Shown here piece after piece: positions 6,590 to 12,086 of a stretch of 29,252 nt of DNA. Origin of the DNA: a virus; IMG/VR virus record IMGVR_UViG_3300012178_000015, positions 1 through 29,252 of that record; one strand, written 5' to 3'. Each line of letters opens with the position of its first letter. Positions within the stretch are counted from its first letter, which is position 1. The translations under genes were made by a program, and so were the position numbers. The notes beneath the pieces were generated by a model. It was given only the letters and a program-made list of their open reading frames with translations. It was not told where the DNA came from and ran no database searches.

Positions 6590-6677
6590 CCGCTAACAAG
6601 ACGTAGATCCCGACGCCGAGACAGCTTTCTGATTAAATTTGGTATTCATAGCGGCGCGGGATTACTTAGCGTTATGC
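6590..6677 (-). repeat. attC-like site 2, between the 6662 and 6299 genes
   Basis: Best example in the window. Outer boxes AAC (plus gtt 6671-6673) and GTT (plus aac 6595-6597) are each separated by exactly 5 nt from inner arms at plus 6603-6618 and 6652-6665. The arms pair over 14 bp (CGCCG/CGGCG, ATCCCG/CGGGAT, GTA/TAC), leaving two extrahelical bases on one arm only (G6606, A6613). This R-spacer-L layout with extrahelical bases is the hallmark of integron attC sites. The stop codon of the upstream gene lies in the first arm. Confidence 0.7.
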
Positions 6678-6997
6678 AAAGAAAGAGCCGCCCTAGCGCG
6701 TTCGGCTATGTTGATACCTCCGCGATACGCTGGATTTTTCCTCATTAGTGCCTCCATTTCGGACAGCGTTTCCTCTAGTGCTTCGATTAGCGGATTGACT
6801 TGAATGTCTCTCTCCGCTGTCCCATATCCCGCAATAAAAGCATGTATTAACTCTGCATAGTATGCGTGATCTTGCTCGAAGTCGTAAGCCTCACACCACC
6901 TCTGAGCCTTGTGGATTTGCTGTATAGGTTCGGGGATGGGCGGAGCAAACTCTGATCCGTCTGGCAAGTCTTTGAATATGTCTGATGCGTTTTTCAT
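6662..6997 (-). CDS. Hypothetical phage protein (111 aa)
   Basis: Mostly helical and acidic. It has a proline-rich N-terminal part (DGSEFAPPIPEPIQQIHKAQ), then YDFEQDHAYYAELIHAFIAG and LEETLSEMEALMRKNP, ending RARAALSLHNAK. No enzymatic motif, membrane span or signal peptide is seen. The ATG at 6997 is 34 nt beyond the GTT end of attC-like site 1, so the gene starts right after the proposed cassette boundary. GC-rich composition. Function unknown. Confidence 0.6.
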   Translation of the reverse strand: MKNASDIFKDLPDGSEFAPPIPEPIQQIHKAQRWCEAYDFEQDHAYYAELIHAFIAGYGTAERDIQVNPLIEALEETLSEMEALMRKNPAYRGGINIAERARAALSLHNAK

Positions 6998-7030
6998 TAT
7001 TTTTATTTGGTTGATTTAGTGTTTGTCGAA

Positions 7031-7084
7031 TTAGAACCATGCGATTGTAGCAACGGAAGACCGCGCTACATCTTCGCGTTCTGT
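7031..7084 (-). repeat. attC-like site 1, at the upper boundary of the GC-rich island
   Basis: Minus-strand order: ACAGAAC, 5-nt spacer GCGAA, arm GATGTAGC, loop of 13 nt, arm GCTACAATC, 5-nt spacer GCATG, GTTCTAA. The arms pair over 8 bp with one extrahelical base, the outer boxes pair over 5 bp (AGAAC/GTTCT), and both spacers are 5 nt. Below it base composition switches from AT-rich to GC-rich. It was also tested as a tRNA and rejected. Confidence 0.6.
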
Positions 7085-7098
7085 AAATAACATAAACT

Positions 7099-7605
7099 TT
7101 ATCGTTTTTTAAAAATTCCCAACGCTCCGACTTGATCAATCTTATTCATAAAATTTTCGATCCAGTGGTAATTAGTTCTTTGCGGTGTATAATCATGTAG
7201 AAATACAATACCATCATTTTTCAATTTGTCAAGACCTTTTTCAATACAAAATATTCTCGCCCTGCCATCAGCGAAGAAAACGTCAAAATGTTCATTTTCG
7301 AAGCTCTCAATAAAATTTATGTAATCCCTAAACTCTTCTGCCTTTGTGGGTTTTGTTCGCGGTTTGTTGTTTTTAACAAGATGAAGGCGGCAATTTGTTT
7401 GTTTGTTTTTTTCTTTAGTTTTCAGATACCAATCCTCATTATGTTCTAGGGAATCATAGCTTTTACAATATTTGGGAAATCTAAGGGTGCTCGTTCCCAT
7501 ACCCCACTCAAATACAGTCGGGTTATTTTTTTTCATGTATGCTTCAATGTAATCGACTTCTATTTTTTGTAAACCGCCAGCATAATCTTCTTTGTTTTTT
7601 GCCAT
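7099..7605 (-). CDS. SAM-dependent methyltransferase-like protein (168 aa)
   Basis: VFEWGMGTST at residues 31-40 looks like motif I, SLEHNEDWY at 52-60 supplies an acidic strand-2 end, FDVFFADGRAR at 107-117 resembles motif IV with Asp, and GIVFLHDY at 132-139 resembles the following strand. This is the small-molecule or O-methyltransferase-like class I fold (methyltransf_24/FkbM-like), not a clear DNA methylase. The ATG at 7605 was chosen because it follows the previous stop as TAAaATG; a longer frame from 7638 would overlap that gene. It is AT-rich, like the backbone. The substrate cannot be told; capsular sugar or nucleotide modification are possibilities. Confidence 0.55.
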   Translation of the reverse strand: MAKNKEDYAGGLQKIEVDYIEAYMKKNNPTVFEWGMGTSTLRFPKYCKSYDSLEHNEDWYLKTKEKNKQTNCRLHLVKNNKPRTKPTKAEEFRDYINFIESFENEHFDVFFADGRARIFCIEKGLDKLKNDGIVFLHDYTPQRTNYHWIENFMNKIDQVGALGIFKKR

Positions 7606-7606
7606 T

Positions 7607-8077
7607 TTATTGTTTTTTAAATTTTCGTGCAGATTCAATTAAATTTTTTAAAAATAATGTCGGAACTTCTATTTCAATTCCGTCTTTGCATTTATCATAA
7701 GTAAGAATTTTTTGTTCTTTTTGGCAGGGATCAGATTTTCTTAGGATTTTAATATAATCGTCGTCATTTAATTTTTCTTCTACACCCCATAATCTTAAAT
7801 TACTTTCATTGATTGGTTCTCCGCATTCGTGATAAAAACCAATAAAAACATCTGTGTAATTGCCCATTTCATAAGTTCCGCCTTTATAGCCATAAAATGA
7901 AGATCCATTTGCTAATTTAGCTTGTTTTAACATTTCTTTTATTGTTGTCTCTTTGACCGGATCAAAAGCGAGATTTTCATAAAAACCTCTATCACAATGC
8001 GGCTCTCCGAATCCATTTTGCACAATTGTATTTTCGTCTTGGCTTTCGAGCCATTCTATTAGTCTTTTTAGTATCAT
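7607..8077 (-). CDS. Conserved phage hypothetical protein (156 aa)
   Basis: N-terminal LKRLIEWLESQDENTIVQ is followed by GFGEPHCDRGFYENLAFDP and later SSFYGYKGGTYEMG. I recall the pattern GFGxPHSxRGxYxxLAFxP...GYKGGxY from a common phage protein of unknown function in which a helix-rich N-terminus precedes this block. The C-terminal about 50 residues (from LRKSDPCQKEQ) look like an addition. The ATG at 8077 overlaps the end of the BCS1-like gene by 4 nt. Confidence 0.65.
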   Translation of the reverse strand: MILKRLIEWLESQDENTIVQNGFGEPHCDRGFYENLAFDPVKETTIKEMLKQAKLANGSSFYGYKGGTYEMGNYTDVFIGFYHECGEPINESNLRLWGVEEKLNDDDYIKILRKSDPCQKEQKILTYDKCKDGIEIEVPTLFLKNLIESARKFKKQ

Positions 8078-9294
8078 AATTTAAAAAATATATTTTGTAA
8101 TTCTGCTTGTGAGATTGGAAAAGAAAGTTTTTCAACCCTATCTTTATCTTTTACTCCGAAAAAATCTGCCATTTCAAGAGCTAATTTTTTATCAGCGTAT
8201 TTTAATTCTTTCTTTACGTCAAATCTTCCGTCTCTTATTAAAGCTGGATCTAAATTTTCGTAATAATTTGTTGTGGCAAAAATAACTGTTCCATCAGGCA
8301 AATCGTCACCATCCAATAAAGAAAGAAGGCTCTGCAAGCTAATAGAGGAGCTATTATCGGATTTCAATTTGTTTTTTGTTTCTTCTCTTTTTTCTGTTGC
8401 GCTCAAAATATCAATATCTTCAAAAACGATAAAAACATTTTCTGCCAAATTAAACAATAGGTTTTTTAGTTCTTTAATACCATCGATTTCGCTCAAATTA
8501 AAATAATAAAGCCTTTTATTATAGTAATTAGCCAAAGCTTTTATAAAACTTGTTTTACCAGTTCCCGGTTTACCGTAAAATAGATAGCCCCTTTTATAAT
8601 TGAAAGAATGGTCCTTGTATTTATTTTCCTCAGAAAAGAAACAATCTAGGTCTTCTAATACCTCTTTTTTTACATTGTTATTTAAAAATATTGAATTTAT
8701 CTTTCTATTATTTTCTTTTTTGATTTTTCTAAAGTAATCATAATCATGAATATAGATTCTATTTTCTTTGTTTGTTTCTTTGAAATTTTCTTCTATAGTG
8801 TTGTATAGGTCATTAAGTTCATTTTGATTGCGGCAAAAGAACTTAATGACTATATATTCTTTTCTTTCAATCATGTTTTCCGCGTTTTCCAAGTTGCAAG
8901 AAATTGACAAAAATCCATTTCTAGAAAAAGAATAATGGGTTCCGTAATTAATTGTTTTCGAAAAAGAACTTCCGTTGGAAGATTTTTTTGCTTTACCAGT
9001 TCTTGGGAGCGAGTATGGATTATCGTCTACTTGTTCAGATGGCCTTTTTCCAACAAGTTTTATTCTTTTTGTTTGCCCCTCTGTTTTTTTTGAAACCCAA
9101 TCAGAAACAAAATTGTAAAGTTCTGTATCACTGTTGTTTACTCTAATCGTATAAATTAGATGTGTATTCACCAAAGAGCTTATTTTTGCTGACAAATTTC
9201 TCAATAAATACAAAGCAGAAGTAAAAATAGCAATACTTATGCCACCAGAAAAAAACTGGTTTGTTTGGAACTCGTTTATTATCCACTCAATCAT
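8074..9294 (-). CDS. BCS1-like AAA+ ATPase with N-terminal membrane anchor (406 aa)
   Basis: The domain order is that of the BCS1 family: a single transmembrane helix at about 15-31, a BCS1-N-like region to about 200, then an AAA+ module. The module has Walker A GKPGTGKTS at 241-249, Walker B VFIVFEDID at 287-295, sensor-1 ATTN at 340-343 and arginine finger region DPALIRDGRFD at 349-359. Mitochondrial BCS1 translocates folded Rieske protein; bacterial and phage homologues have no settled role, and membrane-linked protein remodelling or defence/counter-defence are possible. All ATPase residues look intact. The ATG overlaps the upstream stop as ATGA. Confidence 0.9.
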   Translation of the reverse strand: MIEWIINEFQTNQFFSGGISIAIFTSALYLLRNLSAKISSLVNTHLIYTIRVNNSDTELYNFVSDWVSKKTEGQTKRIKLVGKRPSEQVDDNPYSLPRTGKAKKSSNGSSFSKTINYGTHYSFSRNGFLSISCNLENAENMIERKEYIVIKFFCRNQNELNDLYNTIEENFKETNKENRIYIHDYDYFRKIKKENNRKINSIFLNNNVKKEVLEDLDCFFSEENKYKDHSFNYKRGYLFYGKPGTGKTSFIKALANYYNKRLYYFNLSEIDGIKELKNLLFNLAENVFIVFEDIDILSATEKREETKNKLKSDNSSSISLQSLLSLLDGDDLPDGTVIFATTNYYENLDPALIRDGRFDVKKELKYADKKLALEMADFFGVKDKDRVEKLSFPISQAELQNIFFKL

Positions 9295-9455
9295 TTCTTT
9301 ATATTGTCTATACTAATTTGCGTAACATAGTGACCGTTCCGACTTGTCATTTCACAAAGGTATTCATCTGCGCCAAGGTAAGACTTGATTACGCCTTTTG
9401 TTCCGCCGTTGGTTGTAATCTTGGTTCCTTTTTCTAGCTTTTTATTTTTAGTCAT
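9291..9455 (-). CDS. Small hypothetical protein, beta-rich (54 aa)
   Basis: Reads MTKNKKLEKGTKITTNGGTKGVIKSYLGADEYLCE... and ends with ISIDNIKK. The KGTKI-TTNGGTKGVI-YLCEM pattern suggests a small SH3/KOW-like barrel, but no family is certain. Both junctions are ATGA overlaps: its ATG with the stop of the preceding small frame, and its stop with the ATG of the BCS1-like gene. This strongly favours it being translated. Confidence 0.6.
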   Translation of the reverse strand: MTKNKKLEKGTKITTNGGTKGVIKSYLGADEYLCEMTSRNGHYVTQISIDNIKK

Positions 9456-9574
9456 TTTATTATAGTGATTCGTAGGTTAATTGTGATATTTCTTTTTTTT
9501 GGTTTTTTTATTTCGTTTTTATGGGCAATTATTTTTAATCTTTTTTCTTCGTGTGTAAACACCTTCACCGCAAT
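9452..9574 (-). CDS. Possible tiny basic protein with non-ATG start (about 40 aa)
   Basis: An open frame reads ...VKVFTHEEKRLKIIAHKNEI and ends NLRITIIK, with its stop overlapping the ATG at 9455 as ATGA. No ATG exists; GTG or TTG codons at about 9562-9580 would have to be used. The junction type fits the operon, but an upstream indel hiding the real start is equally possible. Confidence 0.25.
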   Translation of the reverse strand: MAVKVFTHEEKRLKIIAHKNEIKKPKKRNITINLRITIIK

Positions 9575-9586
9575 CTGCAAAACTTA

Positions 9587-10147
9587 TCATAAAATTCCCA
9601 AACCATTTATTTTAGTAGAAATATAATCTTTGTCTAATTCTTTTGTCCATTTTAAGAAAAGCAATTCATCCGCTTCTCTTCGCAAATCATTTTCACAACG
9701 TATTTCTTCATTAATTACTGGCAAAATTGGTTCGCTATTTTCTATTCTTACGATATGAAATGATAATACCTCGGAAAATACTTTTTGTTCTCTAATAAAA
9801 TTTTTAATATACGCTTTTTCTCCAGTTCTTCCGCCAAATCGGAAATCAGTAATTAGATAATTTTTTTTAACATCATAGGCGTTTATAAATTTTTCAACCC
9901 AATATTTGCCTTGCGTTTCGTTTCTTTTCCCACAGCCGTATTCTATCAATTCATCTCTGAATAAATGTTTTTGTTGGTCATCCCAAACAGATACGCCATA
10001 TTTTTGTTCAATTGTTTCCTCTAACTCTTTTTTTAATTCTTTTGCAAAAGCAAATCGCTCGAAGTTATATTGGGGGTATTTTTCTAGTATTATATCCGCA
10101 ACAGTATCTTTTCCAGATCTTGCTGGACCGCTAAGTAATAAAATCAT
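9587..10147 (-). CDS. Deoxynucleoside monophosphate kinase (186 aa)
   Basis: P-loop at the very N-terminus: LLLSGPARSGKDTVAD, with GPARSGKDT at residues 7-15, followed by a helix and FERFAFAKELKKEL, the substrate-side element of phage dNMP kinases (T4 gp1-like). NYLITDFRFGGRTGEKAYI at about 95-113 has the Asp-Arg pattern of the nucleotide-binding strand, and NDLRREADELL near the C-terminus suits the lid/base region. It would phosphorylate dNMPs to dNDPs for phage DNA synthesis in the cytoplasm. Length is within the usual range. The call is good; base specificity is unknown. Confidence 0.85.
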   Translation of the reverse strand: MILLLSGPARSGKDTVADIILEKYPQYNFERFAFAKELKKELEETIEQKYGVSVWDDQQKHLFRDELIEYGCGKRNETQGKYWVEKFINAYDVKKNYLITDFRFGGRTGEKAYIKNFIREQKVFSEVLSFHIVRIENSEPILPVINEEIRCENDLRREADELLFLKWTKELDKDYISTKINGLGIL

Positions 10148-10185
10148 TCCGCAATAATGAGATTTTTCAGAGAAATGTCAAGCAA

Positions 10186-10295
10186 TTAATAAAATTTTAG
10201 TGATTCTTTTGCCCAAAGCGGAGCATTCTCTATGTTAGCCATAATAGTTATGTTCCGTCAATAATTGATGGGTCGTATTTTGCTGGTGTTTTCAT
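10186..10295 (-). CDS. Tiny protein, frameshifted (about 36 aa if joined)
   Basis: The first frame starts MKTPAKYDPSIIDG at 10295 and stops two codons later. A second frame directly continues as NITIMANIENAPLWAKESLK and ends at 10186. One added A near 10249-10252 would join them to exactly 37 codons including the stop. The joined product ends with a short APLWAKE-type element. The alternative is a separate 18-aa peptide from the internal ATG. Function unknown. Confidence 0.35.
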
Positions 10296-10300
10296 TGATT

Positions 10301-10441
10301 TTATTTTTTTATTATTGATGATTGCAAATTGGGAACTTTTTTTGGTATATTTATTTTTCCTTTGGGTGAATACCCGCCTCTTCGCTCTTTTATTTTGATA
10401 TCGCAAAGAGCAAAAATAATTATGAATAATATTATATACAT
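10301..10441 (-). CDS. Tiny protein with N-terminal membrane/signal segment (46 aa)
   Basis: Reads MYIILFIIIFALCDIKIKER..., i.e. a hydrophobic segment at residues 1-12 ending in Ala-Leu-Cys, followed by a basic, glycine-containing tail (GGYSPKGKINIPKKV). The LxxC-like position could be read as a lipoprotein box, but the signal is short and lacks a basic n-region. It ends 5 nt before the next start, so it probably belongs to the same transcript. No function is recognised. Confidence 0.4.
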   Translation of the reverse strand: MYIILFIIIFALCDIKIKERRGGYSPKGKINIPKKVPNLQSSIIKK

Positions 10442-10460
10442 TATTAACTAATTAAGTGTT

Positions 10461-10594
10461 TTATCTATTATAGATAAACATTTTTTTCGAGTTTCTGAAT
10501 GGAGGTTTATTTTTTTCAAAATTATTTTGAAACCATTCCCATTTTCCAAGAGATTCAGGCCATCTAGTTGAACTTTATAGGCTTGGAGAATCAT
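10461..10594 (-). CDS. Tiny Trp-rich protein, probably frameshifted (about 44 aa if joined)
   Basis: The ATG at 10594 overlaps the Dam gene stop as ATGA and reads MILQAYK. In the same frame it can run 48 codons to 10448, but from about 10573 a different frame (SSTRWPESLGKWEWFQNNFE..., ending FIYNR) has mostly A or T at third codon positions and looks far more protein-like. One extra A after TATAAA would join the start to it in exactly 45 codons. Both readings are unproven. Function unknown. Confidence 0.35.
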
Positions 10595-11640
10595 ACTAAT
10601 TTGTAATAGAAATATTCACCAACATTAACACTCTTACCTTTCATTCTACTAAAGCTAGAGTTTCCTGATGATATAATTTCCCTACCTGTATATTTAATAT
10701 TTATTACCTCTTCGTTATCCGTAGAATTAACACCATTAATATTCATAAACCATGAACAAGGAAGTTAAAATTAAAGGAGGAACGAGTATGCATCCCCTTT
10801 TCACAGCACGGGTTCCCAAGGTTCGCCACATTGAGTCTGCCTGTTCTTAGGCTCTCGACCACCCGAAGGCGTGGCCTCCCGACCTCGATGTGCAGTAGGC
10901 CGGGTCCTCCCAGCCATCCTGTCATCCGTGTTTCTACTGTGCCTCCTAAAGTCATAAAAGTTTTAACCAGTCAGTCGTGTGAACGCGAAGACGCGCCACA
11001 CACTTCAGTGTTCATCTACCCAAGGCAGAAGACCATCGAATGATATATTACCAAAATATAATGCCTTGGTATTCGTATATGGCGGGTCTAAATAAACAAC
11101 GTCTTTTTCGCCTTTTGGGGAAATACTCCCAAACGAACCGCAAGTAAAATCAATATCTTTCCCCTTCATTAATTCTGAGTAATACGATATAACTTCTTCG
11201 ACCGTTTTGGGTTGCATTCCGGTTCTTCCGAAATGATGTGACGTATTAAATTCCCCTTTTCTATTGTATCTAATAGTTCCATTATAGCAGGTTCTCGTTA
11301 GAAAGTAGAAAATGAATGGGTCTTTGGTTTTATTGTAAGTTTCTCGCTCCGTATAAAAGAAATTCGGATCTTTTTGTAGTTCCTCCCATTTCTCCCTATA
11401 CGAAAGGATTAATTTTCGGGGATCGTCTTTAACGATTTTTAAAATATTAATTAAGCTATCGTTTTTATCCGAGAGTCTAAACTTTTTAACATTTGCGTTA
11501 TCTTTTAATAGTCTGAAAAATACAGAACCTCCACCTACAAATGGTTCATAATAAGTTTCAATTTCCCTTGGAAAGTGTGATGTTATTTTTGCGGCGATTG
11601 GGCGTTTTGAGCCAGTCCACTTTATTAATGGTGTATTTAT
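10591..11640 (-). pseudogene. Dam-type DNA adenine methyltransferase, interrupted by a 252-nt insertion
   Basis: The 5' part reads INTPLIKWTGSKRPIAAKI, YYEPFVGGGSVFF (SAM motif I with the family's EPFVGGG), and DVVYLDPPYTNTKALYFGN (catalytic DPPY), then NISFDGLLPWVD. There the insertion brings an in-frame stop at 11005. The 3' part resumes at 10758 with CSWFMNINGVNSTDNEEV and REIISSGNSSFSRMKG, the family's C-terminal SGNSSF element. Removing 10760-11011 leaves 798 nt, 265 codons plus stop, the normal Dam (D12 class) length. There is no ATG, GTG or TTG in frame at the 5' end; AAGGAG lies 8 nt before an ATA codon at 11640. As it stands only a truncated protein could be made unless the insert is removed from DNA or RNA. 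Confidence 0.8.
10760..11011 (-). mobile_element. 252-nt GC-rich structured RNA-like insertion element within the Dam gene
   Basis: The boundaries come from the split reading frame: the left side abuts ATGA of the gene on the minus strand, the right side precedes TTGTTCATGG. The insert is much GC-richer than its surroundings. Nested complementarity (plus coordinates): 10764-10770 with 10961-10967; 10775-10780 with 10942-10947; 10802-10811 with 10926-10930/10937-10941. Internal hairpins include one closed by a UUCG loop (10857-10876) and GCCU-AAGAAC-AGGC. The UUCG and G-U pairs favour the minus strand as the RNA. Insertion next to ATGA recalls HEARO/IscB-associated omega RNA elements of IS200/IS605 type, but no IscB, TnpB or TnpA is present. 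Group I and II intron cores were not found. Confidence 0.65.
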
Positions 11641-11778
11641 TCTGATAACTCCTTTTCTTTCTTCTTCCTATTTTGGCTTGAACGCCTTCCGTAAATTTTC
11701 GCTGAAAACTTAGAGAAGTCCATCTGCCAAAGGTTGGTTTGGATTTTTTTCTTTTGATTCGCTATTATTTTCGACCAT
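11641..11778 (-). pseudogene. Broken small ORF upstream of the Dam gene
   Basis: MVENNSESKEK starts at the ATG at 11778 and stops after 22 codons. A neighbouring frame then reads KPTFGRWTSLSFQRKFTEGV and GRRKKRS, which looks protein-like. An extra A in the A7 run near 11741-11747 would connect them. The 3' end is unclear because the frames run into the methyltransferase start region. Function unknown; treated as a damaged or mis-sequenced gene. Confidence 0.3.
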
Positions 11779-11824
11779 GATTCATCCAATAAGATATTTT
11801 TTATTGGGAAAGTCAAGCAAAAAA

Positions 11825-12037
11825 TTATTTTTTTCTCGATAATCTTTTGATTTCTAAATCCAGTATATCAATAATAGGCTTCAAATTATTAGAAATAAAA
11901 AACTCACTGGGTCTTCTATTTTTTAATTTTTTGTTGGATTTACCCAACCATTCGACTACTACATAGGGGCTAGTTTCTTCGCAAAGCTTATTGAGTATAT
12001 CCATTTTTTTATAATAGGTTTTATTTTCCATTATCAT
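11825..12037 (-). CDS. Small protein resembling the MbcA/ParS/Xre antitoxin C-terminal domain (68-70 aa)
   Basis: VVVEWLGKSNKKLKNRRPSE at about residues 26-45, followed by a helix NLKPIIDILDLEI, recalls the DUF2384 pattern (WL..pn..L.g..P...l..g..e.v...L) found at the C-terminus of MbcA/ParS/Xre antitoxins. No partner RES-domain toxin is visible here, so an antitoxin role is only a suggestion. The ATG at 12031 (MENKTYY) is as likely as the one at 12037. It is the first minus-strand gene at the divergent switch point and has its own GTGTAAA motif. Confidence 0.45.
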   Translation of the reverse strand: MIMENKTYYKKMDILNKLCEETSPYVVVEWLGKSNKKLKNRRPSEFFISNNLKPIIDILDLEIKRLSRKK

Positions 12038-12039
12038 TG

Positions 12040-12046
12040 TTTACAC
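12040..12046 (-). promoter_or_regulatory. GTGTAAA motif, minus strand, at the divergent switch point
   Basis: Minus-strand GTGTAAA lies 8 nt before the ATG at 12031 and 2 nt before the ATG at 12037. It faces away from an identical plus-strand motif at 12071, forming an inverted pair 24 nt apart. Confidence 0.45.
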
Positions 12047-12070
12047 AAAAATTCTGTTTTTTAAATTAAA

Positions 12071-12077
12071 GTGTAAA
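12071..12077 (+). promoter_or_regulatory. GTGTAAA motif before the PhoH-like gene
   Basis: GTGTAAA is 9 nt before the ATG at 12087, the first gene of the late plus-strand block. Confidence 0.5.
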
Positions 12078-12086
12078 TTAATTTGT

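Noticed and set aside
7021-7090. Possible tRNA on the minus strand (GGTTCTAATTC resembles a T-arm)
   Set aside because: No T-stem pairing (CATGG against TCGAC) and no acceptor stem; the pairing fits an attC-like palindrome much better.
6891-7139. 82-aa minus-strand open frame across attC-like site 1
   Set aside because: Overlaps two better genes, is arginine-rich without motifs, and spans the intergenic palindrome.
10743-10955. 70-aa minus-strand open frame inside the 252-nt insertion
   Set aside because: It is open because of the GC-rich structured RNA, has no family resemblance, and its end reads into the out-of-frame Dam sequence.
10760-11011. Group I or group II self-splicing intron
   Set aside because: I could not find the group I P7 elements or a group II domain V; intron-compatible ends would need other, less natural boundaries. 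Not fully excluded.
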